From contig JBLRWS010000017.1 of the NCBI GenBank assembly GCA_047921075.1, forward strand, positions 1 through 44,227: 44,227 nt of DNA. Reading direction: 5' to 3'. Made by a program: the position numbers and the translations under genes. The stretch comes from JBLRWS01 sp047921075. GTDB taxonomy: Bacteria; Bacteroidota; Rhodothermia; Balneolales; Balneolaceae. Shown in pieces: positions 16,718 through 25,598 of this stretch (position 1 is the first letter of the stretch; every line of letters begins with the position of its first letter). A model generated the notes under the pieces. That model worked only from the letters and a program-made list of their open reading frames with translations. It was not told the origin of the DNA and did no database searches.

Positions 16718-17833
16718 ATGAAATTCAACGTATCCAGTAATGCCCTTAATGCGGGGCTTTCGGCCGTGAACGGTGCCGTTCCATCCAAGGCGACTCTGCC
16801 TATTCTTGAAACCATTTTGTTTGAAACCGAAGAGGGAAGGCTGAAGCTAACGGCTACCGACCTCGAAATATCCATTGTTGAGTACCTGGATGCCGATATT
16901 GAGGAGGAAGGCTCGGTAGCTATTCCTGCCAAGCGGCTGCTCGACACCCTGAAACAGCTTCCCAATATTCCTGTTTTCTTTGAAGTGGATGAGAAGCAGA
17001 ACATCAAATTCAAAACCGACAAAGGTACCTATAAGCTGGTTGGCGAAGATGCCGACGACTTTCCCGAGGTGCCTCGACTGGATGAGGGAACCACTCTCGA
17101 AACCAAAACCGAGCTGGTTAAAAACGCCATTCAGCGAACAATCTTTGCCGTTTCAACCGACGATTTGCGCCCTGCTATGATGGGGGTCTACTTCGACATT
17201 TCGGAAAAGGAGAGCAAATTTGTAGCCACTGATGGCCACCGGCTGGTTCGGCTCATAGACCGGAATCTTACCTCGCAAACACCCCACTCTTTTATCGTGC
17301 CCGATAAGGCGCTGAACCTGGTATCCCGCTCGCTGGATGAGGCCGAATGCAGCCTAACCGTAACCGACGATCATGCCCGCTTTAGCAGCGGCAGCACCAC
17401 GGTAATTACGCGGCTGATTAACGAACAGTATCCAAATTACGAGTCTGTAATTCCGCGCGATAACGACAAAAACCTGCGTATTGACAAAGAGCAGATGCTG
17501 GCCACCGTGCGCCGGGTATCGGTCTTTTCGAGCAGCACCACGCGGCAAATTCGCCTGCAGCTTGAGGCCGATAAGCTTACCATCCGCGCTGAAGATCTGG
17601 ATATGAGCAGCGAAGCGAAAGAGACCATTGCCTGCGAATATGGCGACGGCGAGATGGAGATCGGCTTCAACGCCAAGTATCTGGCCGACATTCTCAGCAA
17701 CGTAGAGAGCGACGAAGCGATGTTTGAATTCTCCTCCCCCAACCGGGCCGGTATTGTAAAGCCGTCGGGTGAAGACGAGGGACAGGAGATGCTGATGCTC
17801 GTGATGCCGGTGATGCTGAACAGCTACGCCTGA
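16718..17833 (+). CDS. dnaN: DNA polymerase III subunit beta (sliding clamp)
   Basis: A 371-residue clamp made of three structurally similar domains, which forms a dimeric ring around DNA and holds the replicative polymerase. The N-terminus MKFNVSSNALNAGLSAVNGA, the ATLPILETILFE strand, the ATDGHRLVRL motif at the end of domain 2 and the C-terminal MLMLVMPVML strand are all typical. The frame opens upstream at 16595 but the true start is 16718, where the conserved MKFxVS begins. The SAM hydrolase gene follows after 5 nt. A perfect DnaA box precedes it. The context lacks dnaA and recF, so this is not the classical dnaA-dnaN-recF cluster. Confidence 0.97.
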   Translation: MKFNVSSNALNAGLSAVNGAVPSKATLPILETILFETEEGRLKLTATDLEISIVEYLDADIEEEGSVAIPAKRLLDTLKQLPNIPVFFEVDEKQNIKFKTDKGTYKLVGEDADDFPEVPRLDEGTTLETKTELVKNAIQRTIFAVSTDDLRPAMMGVYFDISEKESKFVATDGHRLVRLIDRNLTSQTPHSFIVPDKALNLVSRSLDEAECSLTVTDDHARFSSGSTTVITRLINEQYPNYESVIPRDNDKNLRIDKEQMLATVRRVSVFSSSTTRQIRLQLEADKLTIRAEDLDMSSEAKETIACEYGDGEMEIGFNAKYLADILSNVESDEAMFEFSSPNRAGIVKPSGEDEGQEMLMLVMPVMLNSYA

Positions 17834-17838
17834 TCTCA

Positions 17839-18630
17839 ATGCCCCCTATTCTTACACTTACCACCGACTTCGGCCAGCAAGATCATTACGTAAGTGCAAT
17901 GAAAGCGGTGGCTCTAAACATCGCCCCGGATATTCGTCTGGTGGATATTTCGCACGAGATTCCACCGCAGGATATTATGGCGGCTGCCTGGGTGCTTCGT
18001 AATGTTGCCATGCTTTTCCCCGAGGGAACGGTGCACCTGGTGGTGGTCGATCCCGGTGTGGGTACCAAACGCCGCCCGGTGGCTATTGAAATGAACAACC
18101 GTTTTTTTGTAGGGCCCGATAACGGTGTCTTCTCGCTTCTCACCGATCAGTACAGCTACAACGCGGTGGAGCTGACCAATAGCGACCTCTGGCGGGATGA
18201 CCCCTCCGCCACGTTTCACGGCCGCGACCTGTTTGCGCCGGTTGCTGCTCATCTGGCGGCCGGCACCGGCTTCGAATCGCTGGGCGAACCCATCGTACAG
18301 CTCGAAACATACCGCTGGGCGGTGCCCATTGCCGATAAAGACGGCATACAGGGGTGGATCATGCATATCGACCGCTACGGCAACCTCATCAGCAACATTC
18401 CCGCATCGCTGCTGCCGGATAATTCGAGTTACAGCGGCCTCAAAATTTACGTGGGTAACACCATCATCAATCATTTGGTGCGCACCTTTGGTGATGTGCC
18501 CGATGGCGAAGCCGCCGCCTACATTGGCAGTTCGGGAATGTTGGAAGTGGCCATCAACAAAGGCAACGCCAGAGAGCTTTTGGGTGTTGAGAAAGGCGCA
18601 CAGATTTCCATCGTTCTTCAACAGACGTAG
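17839..18630 (+). CDS. SAM hydrolase / SAM hydroxide adenosyltransferase family (DUF62)
   Basis: A 263-residue protein whose opening LTLTTDFGQQDHYVSAMKAV and segments VDISHEIPPQDIMAAAW, VVVDPGVGTKRRP, GPDNGVFSLL and FHGRDLFAP are the complete set of DUF62 motifs. These enzymes split S-adenosylmethionine with water (or a halide in fluorinases and chlorinases) into adenosine and methionine. The 20-odd-residue loop typical of fluorinases was not recognised, so hydrolase activity is more likely. It starts 5 nt after dnaN and is followed 57 nt later by a SAM-dependent methyltransferase. The reason for SAM breakdown in these bacteria is not established. Confidence 0.92.
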   Translation: MPPILTLTTDFGQQDHYVSAMKAVALNIAPDIRLVDISHEIPPQDIMAAAWVLRNVAMLFPEGTVHLVVVDPGVGTKRRPVAIEMNNRFFVGPDNGVFSLLTDQYSYNAVELTNSDLWRDDPSATFHGRDLFAPVAAHLAAGTGFESLGEPIVQLETYRWAVPIADKDGIQGWIMHIDRYGNLISNIPASLLPDNSSYSGLKIYVGNTIINHLVRTFGDVPDGEAAAYIGSSGMLEVAINKGNARELLGVEKGAQISIVLQQT

Positions 18631-18687
18631 CGCAACATCTGTGCGCAATTATCGTACCGCCACTCAACCCTGCATCGATTGTTCTGT

Positions 18688-19491
18688 ATGACTCTTGAAC
18701 TACGCTCTCCCCGTCACGACCGTGCCTCGCTGCACCTTCCCCAAGCGGCATCTGCCCTCGCTTCGCCATACAACGGCTCCATCAGCTCTGAAAAGGGAGA
18801 TGAATACACGATTGAGAACAACATTCTGGATCTGCTGAGCAAGCCGCAATCGCTTAGTATGGCCCAGCGCACCAACCACTGGCAACTTACCGCCTCCGCG
18901 TACGAAGATCTTTGGCGCAAACGCTCCCTGAGCCTGCTAACCGGCGAGCCGTTTCCCTTCGAGAAAGAGAAAGCGCTGCTGGCCAGGTGGGCCGCCCCGT
19001 CTTCAGGTGAGTGGTTTTTGGATGTAGGGTGCTCATCGGCTCTCTACGCACGCTTTTTGAAACAAGCCGAGCCGGGCGTGCAGGTTGCAGCCGTGGATGT
19101 TTCCCACCCGATGCTTCGCGAAGCACGAAGCCGCGCCGCTGCCGAAAACACACCGCTTTATCTGGTTCGCGCCGATGCCCGGGAGCTTCCGTTCTTTAAC
19201 GGCACGTTTGACGGAGTGGTGATGGGCGGTACGCTGAATGAATTGAGCGATCCGCAGAAGGTGATGTATGAGTGCCGGCGCGTCATCAAAAAAGGCGGCC
19301 GCTTTTTTATGATGCACCTGCTCCGCGCCGACTCCTGGCCCGGGCGGCTGTTGCAGAAAGCGGCTGAAGCGGGCGGCATCCATTTCCCCACCCTGGCCGA
19401 AAGCAATGCACTCTTTGCACGTAGCGGCTTTGCTACCGAAGAGCAGGCACGCCACGGCATTGTCTGTTTTTCGCGGCTCCGTGCCGAATAG
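18688..19491 (+). CDS. Class I SAM-dependent methyltransferase with degenerate N-terminal Trm112-like segment
   Basis: A 267-residue protein. From about residue 60 it is a Rossmann-fold methyltransferase: motif I WFLDVGCSS at 109-117, then VAAVDVSHPML, RADARELPFFNGTFDGVV and ELSDPQKVMYECRRVIKKGG in methyltransferase order. The first 50 residues, TLELRSPRHD... and YTIENNILDLL, have the layout of the Trm112-like zinc ribbon (LxCPxC ... YPIxDGIPxLL) that precedes many such enzymes. Here no cysteine is present and the loop is shortened, so zinc cannot bind. A TTG nine nt upstream (18679) is possible, but ATG at 18688 is preferred. The substrate is unknown. It lies downstream of the SAM hydrolase gene. 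Confidence 0.85.
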   Translation: MTLELRSPRHDRASLHLPQAASALASPYNGSISSEKGDEYTIENNILDLLSKPQSLSMAQRTNHWQLTASAYEDLWRKRSLSLLTGEPFPFEKEKALLARWAAPSSGEWFLDVGCSSALYARFLKQAEPGVQVAAVDVSHPMLREARSRAAAENTPLYLVRADARELPFFNGTFDGVVMGGTLNELSDPQKVMYECRRVIKKGGRFFMMHLLRADSWPGRLLQKAAEAGGIHFPTLAESNALFARSGFATEEQARHGIVCFSRLRAE

Positions 19492-19534
19492 TCAGGTGAG
19501 CCTCATTGGGCCTGAAACTGCGATTTCTGCAACT

Positions 19535-19567
19535 TTTGCGCACTTCACGGTTCTGGCATACGTTTTG
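19535..19567 (+). promoter_or_regulatory. Candidate promoter for secA (Bacteroidota-type)
   Basis: TTTG at 19535-19538 is followed after 20 nt by TACGTTTT (19559-19566) and G at 19567, one base off the Bacteroidota -7 consensus TAnnTTTG with its usual TTTG -33 partner. This would give a leader of about 75 nt before secA. The match is good but not perfect, and it rests on sequence pattern alone. Confidence 0.35.
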
Positions 19568-19648
19568 CACAATACCACCCGGCGATGTTGAACAGGCTTG
19601 TGCGAAGCCGTACCTTGTATAGTTAATCAGAAAAAGGATTCCCCCTTC

Positions 19649-22600
19649 ATGTTAGATCAAATTTCGAAGTTTCTTACCAGCGTTTTTGGAACCAAGAGCG
19701 AAAAAGACCTCAAAAAACTCTGGCCGGTTGTTGAAGAAATCAACGCGCACGACGAGCAGATGCGGGCGCTGAGCGAAGACGAGCTGAAACAGAAAACCGA
19801 GTCGTTCAAGGCGCTCATCAAAGAAGAGACCGCCGAGGTAGACGAGCAGATCAAAGAGATTAAGGCGAAGATGGATTCGAACGATGAATCCATCACCCTG
19901 GAAGAACGCCGCGAACTGAGCGACCGCCTGGAAGAGCTTCAAAACGAGTGGCTGGAGATTTTGGAAGATGTGCTCGACCGCATCATGGTTGAAGCGTACG
20001 CCGTACTGAAAGAGACCTGCCGCCGGTTTGTGGGCAAAAGCTGGGAAGTGGCCGGCACCACCATCGAGTGGGACATGGTGCCGTACGACGTGCAGCTGAT
20101 TGGTGCCATTTCCATGCACCGCGGCGGTATTGCCGAGATGAAAACCGGTGAAGGTAAAACGCTGGCGGCTATTTTTCCTGCCTACCTAAACGCCCTGGCC
20201 GAACGTGGCGTGCACGTCGTGACGGTAAACACCTATCTGGCCCGGCGCGACGCCAAATGGAACGAACCGATTTTTAACTTTCACGGGCTCACGGTGGATT
20301 GTGTAGACCTGTACGATCCCAACACCGAAAAGCGCCGACAGGCCTATCGTGCCGATATTACCTACGGCACCAACAACGAATTTGGCTTCGATTACCTGCG
20401 CGACAATATGGTAATTGAAGAGGAGCAACTGGTGCAGCGAGGCTACCACTTTGCCATTATTGATGAGGTAGACTCCATTCTGATTGATGAAGCCCGAACA
20501 CCGTTGATCATCTCCGGCCCGGTTCCGCAGGGGAGCGACTCGCAGAAGTACGAAGAGATGCAGCCGCGGGTACAATCGCTGGTAAAAGCCCAGAAGGCGT
20601 TGGTATCGCAGCTGGTGCGGGAAGCGGAAGAACATCTCGAGAAAGAGAATATTGACGAAGCGGGACTGGCTCTGTTTCGCGCCCAACGCGGGTTCCCTAA
20701 AAACAGCAAATTCCGCAAGCTGTTGCAGGATCCTAAAATCCAGAAGCTGGTGCAGGGTACCGAAAAAATCTACCTGGCCGACAACGCCAAAAACATGCCG
20801 TTTGTGGATGAATATCTCTTCTATGCGGTTGATATGAAGATGAAGTCGATCGAAATGACCGAGAAGGGGCGCGAGTTCCTTACCAAAGGGGATGAAGATA
20901 CCGAAACGTTTGTGATTCCCGATCTCGGTATGGAAACCTCCGAGATTGAAGAGCAGATCGAACAGGAGAAAAAAGAGAAAGTCGGCGAAATTGAATCCAA
21001 CGAGGAGTTCAGCGCCGATTATAAAAAGAAGAAAACCGAAGAGATCGAAACAGAGATGCGCCAGGAGCGCGAAAAGCGATTCAACGACCTGCACCGGCTC
21101 TTCGCCGAGCGCAGCGAGCGCATCCACACCATTAATCAGCTGTTAAAAGCCTACACGCTCTTCGAAAAAGAGGAAGAGTACATTGTGCAGGATGGCAAGG
21201 TGCAGATTGTAGATGAGCACACCGGGCGTGTACTTTCCGGCCGGCGCTACTCCGACGGACTCCATCAGGCCATTGAAGCGAAAGAGAATGTAAAAGTGGA
21301 GGCGGCTACACAAACCTACGCTACCATCACCCTGCAAAACTTCTTTCGGATGTACCACAAATTGTCGGGCATGACCGGTACAGCCGCCACGGAAGAGGGC
21401 GAATTTAACGAGATTTACGACCTGGATGTGATTGTGATACCGACCAATCGCCCGATCATCCGCGACGATAAAGAAGACCTTATTTTCCGCACCAAGCGCG
21501 AGAAGTATAAAGCAACGCTCGAGAAGATTCGGGAATACCACGAAAACGGCCAGCCGGTACTGGTGGGAACAACCAGTGTGGATGTATCCGAAACGATCAG
21601 CCGTATGCTCAAGCGGGAAAACATTCCCCACAACGTTCTGAATGCCAAGCAGCACGCCCGCGAAAGTGAAATTGTTGCGGAAGCGGGTCGCCCCGGCGCC
21701 GTTACCGTAGCTACCAACATGGCCGGCCGTGGTACCGACATTAAATTGACTTCCGAGGTAAAAGAGAAAGGCGGCCTTGCCATTTTGGGAACCGAGCGCC
21801 ACGAATCTCGGCGCATTGACCTGCAGCTTCGCGGACGAGCCGGCCGGCAGGGAGACCCCGGAGAAACGCAGTTCTACGTCTCTTTGGAAGATAATCTGAT
21901 GGCCCTGTTTGGCGGCTCCGACCGGATTACCAGTATCATGGACCGCCTTAATTTTGATGAAGGCGAGGTGATTCAACATCCGTGGGTGACCAAATCGCTG
22001 GAGCGCGCACAGAAGAAAGTAGAACAGAACAACTTTAGCATCCGGAAACGACAGCTCGAGTTTGATGATGTGCTGAACAATCAGCGAAATGTGGTGTATT
22101 CTCGCCGGCGGCACGCGCTGCTGGGTGATCAGCTGCGAAGCGACATCTTCGACATGATCGAAGATTTGATTACGGATATTGTGGAAGAGCACTATTTCGA
22201 AGGGAATTATGAAGCCCTGCATGAAGATGTGCTGCGCCTGCTGGCCGTTGATGTGGAGTTAGACCGCGACCTGTGGGGACGCCTCGGAGATGACGGGCTG
22301 ATCGATCATATTTTGGAGCAGGCCTACAAAACGTACCGTCGCAAAGAAGATATGATCGCCGCACCGCTGTTTAATGTGATTGAGCAGATTCAGAAATCGG
22401 ACGCCGATCGTAAACCGAGCAAAGTGAATGTTATTTTTACGGATGGAATCCGTCGCATGCCGGTGGTGGTAGATGTAGACCGCGCCTACGAAAGCAAGGG
22501 CCACGAGGTTGCCCGCGCGCTGGAACGCTCTGCAGTGTTGGGCACCATCGACAACAAATGGATGGAGCACCTGCGTGAACTCGATACCGTAAAAGAGGGA

Positions 22601-23047
22601 ATCGGGCTGCGCTCCTTCGGCCAAAAAGATCCGCTGATGGAGTACAAGCGGGAAGCGTTTGAGATGTTTAAAACCTTGATATCAGAAATCAACCGGGAAA
22701 CCATTTCACTGATCTGGAAGGCGATTCCTGAAGTACAGGCCGATCCGTCTCGCTTGCAGCAGGCTCAGAGAGAGAAAAGCCGTATCGATTTGGATCGGGC
22801 CAAAGCGCAACAGGCCGATGCTACCAATATGGGCTTTCGCGGGGCACAGCCGGCCGATGGCCAGAACGGCAATCAGCAACCGCAGGCACCCGGCGAAAAG
22901 CGCCAGCCGGTTACGGTAGAGGATGAGCCCGGCCGCAATGATTATGTGAAGGTGCAGAACATGGGCACCAACGAAATCAAAGAGGTGAAGTGGAAGTACG
23001 CCAAGAAAATGGTGGAAGAAGAGGGCTGGATCATCATCGAGAAGTAA
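19649..23047 (+). CDS. secA: Preprotein translocase ATPase SecA
   Basis: A 1132-residue motor that drives preproteins through SecYEG. It has the N-terminal helix (MLDQISKFLTSVFG), the Walker A segment MKTGEGKTL near residue 165, the DEAD-like box IIDEVDSILIDEARTPLIISG (starting about residue 271), an enlarged preprotein cross-linking region with a long Glu/Lys coiled segment (about 425-490), the second motor domain (TNMAGRGTDIKL, GRAGRQGDPG) and the scaffold/wing domains. Length near 1130 agrees with Bacteroidota SecA against about 900 in E. coli. The tail lacks the CxCxSG zinc site and instead ends in VKWKYAKKMVEEEGWIIIEK. The start at 19649 is preferred over 19598 because an AGGA lies about 11 nt upstream and MLDQISKFL is the family N-terminus. 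Confidence 0.97.
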   Translation: MLDQISKFLTSVFGTKSEKDLKKLWPVVEEINAHDEQMRALSEDELKQKTESFKALIKEETAEVDEQIKEIKAKMDSNDESITLEERRELSDRLEELQNEWLEILEDVLDRIMVEAYAVLKETCRRFVGKSWEVAGTTIEWDMVPYDVQLIGAISMHRGGIAEMKTGEGKTLAAIFPAYLNALAERGVHVVTVNTYLARRDAKWNEPIFNFHGLTVDCVDLYDPNTEKRRQAYRADITYGTNNEFGFDYLRDNMVIEEEQLVQRGYHFAIIDEVDSILIDEARTPLIISGPVPQGSDSQKYEEMQPRVQSLVKAQKALVSQLVREAEEHLEKENIDEAGLALFRAQRGFPKNSKFRKLLQDPKIQKLVQGTEKIYLADNAKNMPFVDEYLFYAVDMKMKSIEMTEKGREFLTKGDEDTETFVIPDLGMETSEIEEQIEQEKKEKVGEIESNEEFSADYKKKKTEEIETEMRQEREKRFNDLHRLFAERSERIHTINQLLKAYTLFEKEEEYIVQDGKVQIVDEHTGRVLSGRRYSDGLHQAIEAKENVKVEAATQTYATITLQNFFRMYHKLSGMTGTAATEEGEFNEIYDLDVIVIPTNRPIIRDDKEDLIFRTKREKYKATLEKIREYHENGQPVLVGTTSVDVSETISRMLKRENIPHNVLNAKQHARESEIVAEAGRPGAVTVATNMAGRGTDIKLTSEVKEKGGLAILGTERHESRRIDLQLRGRAGRQGDPGETQFYVSLEDNLMALFGGSDRITSIMDRLNFDEGEVIQHPWVTKSLERAQKKVEQNNFSIRKRQLEFDDVLNNQRNVVYSRRRHALLGDQLRSDIFDMIEDLITDIVEEHYFEGNYEALHEDVLRLLAVDVELDRDLWGRLGDDGLIDHILEQAYKTYRRKEDMIAAPLFNVIEQIQKSDADRKPSKVNVIFTDGIRRMPVVVDVDRAYESKGHEVARALERSAVLGTIDNKWMEHLRELDTVKEGIGLRSFGQKDPLMEYKREAFEMFKTLISEINRETISLIWKAIPEVQADPSRLQQAQREKSRIDLDRAKAQQADATNMGFRGAQPADGQNGNQQPQAPGEKRQPVTVEDEPGRNDYVKVQNMGTNEIKEVKWKYAKKMVEEEGWIIIEK

Positions 23048-23402
23048 AACGGCACCGACCGCTGTGCAAACCAGCAGGAGAAGCGGACAGTAAAATCGGC
23101 GTTGGACGAATGGTTATTCCTGTTTTTGGATGGCGACGCTCAGAACAGATTGAAAAGGAGCATCCAATGGGCCGGAATGTTTAACCGAGGGAGTTTGTCT
23201 GCAAAAATTGGTTTCCAGTGGGTTCTGTATTATTATTAAGAAGTGGTTACACCAATATTGCCAGGTTGATTGCGTTGACTTTTTAGTGAGTTTTTTGTGC
23301 ATTGAACTCACGGTTACGCCCGCACCTCTTTTTATTTTTCTTCTGATGTTCCGGGGTGATGCCCGATCATCTGTTTAATGGAAAAAAAAGAAAAACAACG
23401 AT
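23048..23402. other. Intergenic region secA-recJ, no gene recognised
   Basis: These 355 nt hold no convincing ORF, RNA gene or strong terminator. A weak hairpin is possible at 23286-23311 (GTGAGTT pairs with AACTCAC, 12-nt loop), without a following T-run. The last 80 nt are T-rich then A-rich (TTTTTATTTTTC, AAAAAAAAGAAAAA), suiting a promoter region for recJ, but no TAnnTTTG box was found. A 65-residue minus-strand ORF (23114-23311) was judged to be noise. Confidence 0.5.
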
Positions 23403-25130
23403 ATGTCATTCAGATGGGTCTATTCAGAGCCGTCCGGGGAGGAGACTGTCCGGACGCTGCGCGAGCAGCTAAACGTACCGGAGCAGATTGCCCGGTTATT
23501 GTCCATTCGCGGAATTGAATCGTACGACGATGCCAAGCGGTTTTTCCGCCCGGGTATCGAAAGCCTTCACGATCCGTTTTTAATGGCCGACATGGAGGCG
23601 GCGTCAACCCGCCTTTGTGGTGCCATCAAGTCGTGTGAACGGGTGGTGGTATATGGCGATTACGACGTAGACGGCACCACTGCAACCAGCATCATCTACA
23701 CCTTTTTGAAAGGGTTTGGGCTGGATGTGCACTACTACATTCCACATCGATTTAAGGAGGGCTACGGTATTAATCCCGACGGCATCCGGTATGCGCTGGA
23801 GATAGAGGCCGATCTGATTGTATCGGTCGACTGCGGCATTACAGCCATCGAAGAGGCCGCCTACGCCAAAGAGCAGGGATTGGATCTGATTATCTGCGAT
23901 CATCACAACTGCGGCGACTGCCTGCCTGATGCGGTAGCGGTGCTCGATCCCAAACGCCCCGATTGCAACTATCCGTTTGATGGCCTCTCCGGGGCGGGTG
24001 TTGGGTTTAAACTGGTGCAGGCCACCATCCAAAAGCTGGGGCTTTCGAACACGTTATCGTACAAATATCTGGACCTCGTGGCGATCTCCATCGCCTCCGA
24101 TATTGTGCCTATTGTAGATGAAAACCGCATTTTGATGCGCGAGGGGCTCTCCATGATCAACTCGAACCCGCGGGTGGGTATCGAGCAATTGCTAAAGCTG
24201 ATCAAAATGCCGCTGGGCGCCATTACCACATCCAACATTGTGTTCTCCATCGGTCCGCGCATCAATGCGGCGGGGCGCATGGGCGATGCACGGGCAGCGG
24301 TAGAACTGATGATTGCCGAAGAGCCCGCCGAGGCAATGCGCCGGGCCCGGGAGTTGGAGGCGATCAACCTGCGCCGGCGCTCTACCGATTCCAAGACGAT
24401 GGACGAGGCGATGGCGATGCTCGAATCGGAGTATAATGTGGACGAGATCTCATCTCTGGTGTTGCACAACCCCGACTGGCATCTTGGGGTGATTGGTATT
24501 GTGGCATCGCGACTGGTCGATTCCTTTTACCGGCCGGCGATTATGCTCAGTACCGTGGAAGGAAAAGTGAAGGGGTCGGCCCGATCGGTAAAGGGATTTG
24601 ATATCTACGAAGCGCTGAAAGAGTGCTCCGATCTGCTGGAGCAATTTGGCGGACACGAATTTGCAGCGGGCCTTACGATGGACGTGGAGAATGTGAAGGA
24701 GTTTCGCGAGCGCCTTGATGATATTGCGCAGCGCCGCCTGGCCGAAAACGACTTTATGCCCGAGCTGGAGGTAGATGGCAAGCTGGACCTGGAGAAGGTA
24801 AATATGCGCTTTTGGAAACTTCTTACCCAGTTTGAGCCGTTTGGACCGGGTAATCTGCGTCCGATTTTTGTGAGTGAAGATATCTGCATAGAAGGAGTGC
24901 CCTCCATTGTGGGCAACGGCCACCTAAAGATGCGGGTACGTCAGAGCAGCTCGGAGGTGTTTGATGCGATCGGGTTTAATATGCACGAATACCTGCCCAA
25001 ACTGAGAAACTGCACTCAGGACCGGATTGATGTGGCGTATGTATTGGAGGAGAACTTATGGAACGGGCGGCGCACCATTCAGATGCGGCTAAAAGATATA
25101 CACGTGGAACCACGCCCCGCGATGGCATAA
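23403..25130 (+). CDS. recJ: Single-stranded-DNA-specific exonuclease RecJ
   Basis: A 575-residue 5'-3' ssDNA exonuclease of the DHH superfamily acting in recombination and mismatch repair. Metal-binding motifs are visible: YGDYDVDGTTA starting near residue 84, VSVDCGI, the DHH motif CDHHNC near 165, GLSGAGVGFKL, and the second-lobe SARSVKGFDIYEAL, FGGHEFAAGLTM and FEPFGPGNLRPIF. All catalytic Asp and His positions I can place are intact and length is normal. The stop at 25130 lies 58 nt before the tRNA-Phe gene, and that space holds the tRNA promoter, so the two are probably separate transcripts. Confidence 0.96.
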   Translation: MSFRWVYSEPSGEETVRTLREQLNVPEQIARLLSIRGIESYDDAKRFFRPGIESLHDPFLMADMEAASTRLCGAIKSCERVVVYGDYDVDGTTATSIIYTFLKGFGLDVHYYIPHRFKEGYGINPDGIRYALEIEADLIVSVDCGITAIEEAAYAKEQGLDLIICDHHNCGDCLPDAVAVLDPKRPDCNYPFDGLSGAGVGFKLVQATIQKLGLSNTLSYKYLDLVAISIASDIVPIVDENRILMREGLSMINSNPRVGIEQLLKLIKMPLGAITTSNIVFSIGPRINAAGRMGDARAAVELMIAEEPAEAMRRARELEAINLRRRSTDSKTMDEAMAMLESEYNVDEISSLVLHNPDWHLGVIGIVASRLVDSFYRPAIMLSTVEGKVKGSARSVKGFDIYEALKECSDLLEQFGGHEFAAGLTMDVENVKEFRERLDDIAQRRLAENDFMPELEVDGKLDLEKVNMRFWKLLTQFEPFGPGNLRPIFVSEDICIEGVPSIVGNGHLKMRVRQSSSEVFDAIGFNMHEYLPKLRNCTQDRIDVAYVLEENLWNGRRTIQMRLKDIHVEPRPAMA

Positions 25131-25143
25131 TTGAAAGTTTTCC

Positions 25144-25175
25144 GTTGTGCTTACATGGAAAAGCCCTTATCTTTG
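25144..25175 (+). promoter_or_regulatory. Promoter of tRNA-Phe (Bacteroidota-type TAnnTTTG)
   Basis: TATCTTTG at 25168-25175 is a perfect match to the Bacteroidota -7 box TAnnTTTG. GTTG at 25144-25147, 20 nt upstream, matches three of four bases of the -33 TTTG. Transcription would begin near 25182, a few bases before the mature tRNA 5' end. This box is also the best direct clue in the window to the phylum. Confidence 0.65.
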
Positions 25176-25188
25176 CAATCTTCCGTGA

Positions 25189-25261
<73 letters not shown>

Positions 25262-25270
25262 CACTTAAGT

Positions 25271-25316
25271 AAAGCCCTGTAACGCATAGTGATATGATGT
25301 TGCAGGGCTTTTTTTA
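25271..25316 (+). terminator. Rho-independent terminator after tRNA-Phe
   Basis: AAGCCCTGTAAC (25272-25283) pairs over about 12 bp with GTTGCAGGGCTT (25299-25310), with one G-U pair and a 15-nt loop. TTTTTATTT follows. This is the strongest intrinsic terminator in the window and separates the tRNA from the peptidase gene. Confidence 0.85.
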
Positions 25317-25598
25317 TTTGGTTTGAAATTTTTTTCAAAAGCCCGGCGGTTACAGCTCGGTTATAATCCGTGCTGTCGTTACAGGCTATGTAGGCCTCTA
25401 TTATTTCCGCCTCTTAAAACAGAGGAATTTGCTGAGTGTAACAATTCAATGAGAACTCTTTAAACCTGCAATTTTCGTGGGGGATGCGGTCATTCATTAC
25501 GTCCTGTGGGCCATTCAAATATTTTAACATTTGGAAAATTGCTTGTTACCCCCTTTTCTGTGATCATGTTGTACACACCAAAACAAACTGCTTTTGCC
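25317..25598. other. Upstream region of the M28 peptidase gene, no gene recognised
   Basis: Together with the terminator this makes 337 nt without a gene. It contains a small hairpin CCTCT/AGAGG around 25410-25426 and a TTATAAT sequence near 25360, but no clear promoter. The peptidase frame stays open from 25506; those 31 codons look non-coding because they precede the lipoprotein signal. Confidence 0.45.

Noticed and set aside
17839..18630. Fluorinase or chlorinase for a halogenated product
   Set aside because: The extra loop of fluorinases was not recognised and no halometabolite genes are nearby.
20186..22222. Two long minus-strand ORFs (313 and 359 codons) opposite secA
   Set aside because: They are antisense to a clear secA in a frame that stays open because of its codon use, and show no recognisable motif or membrane pattern.
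23114..23311. 65-residue minus-strand ORF in the secA-recJ spacer
   Set aside because: No start signal, odd composition, no recognisable fold.
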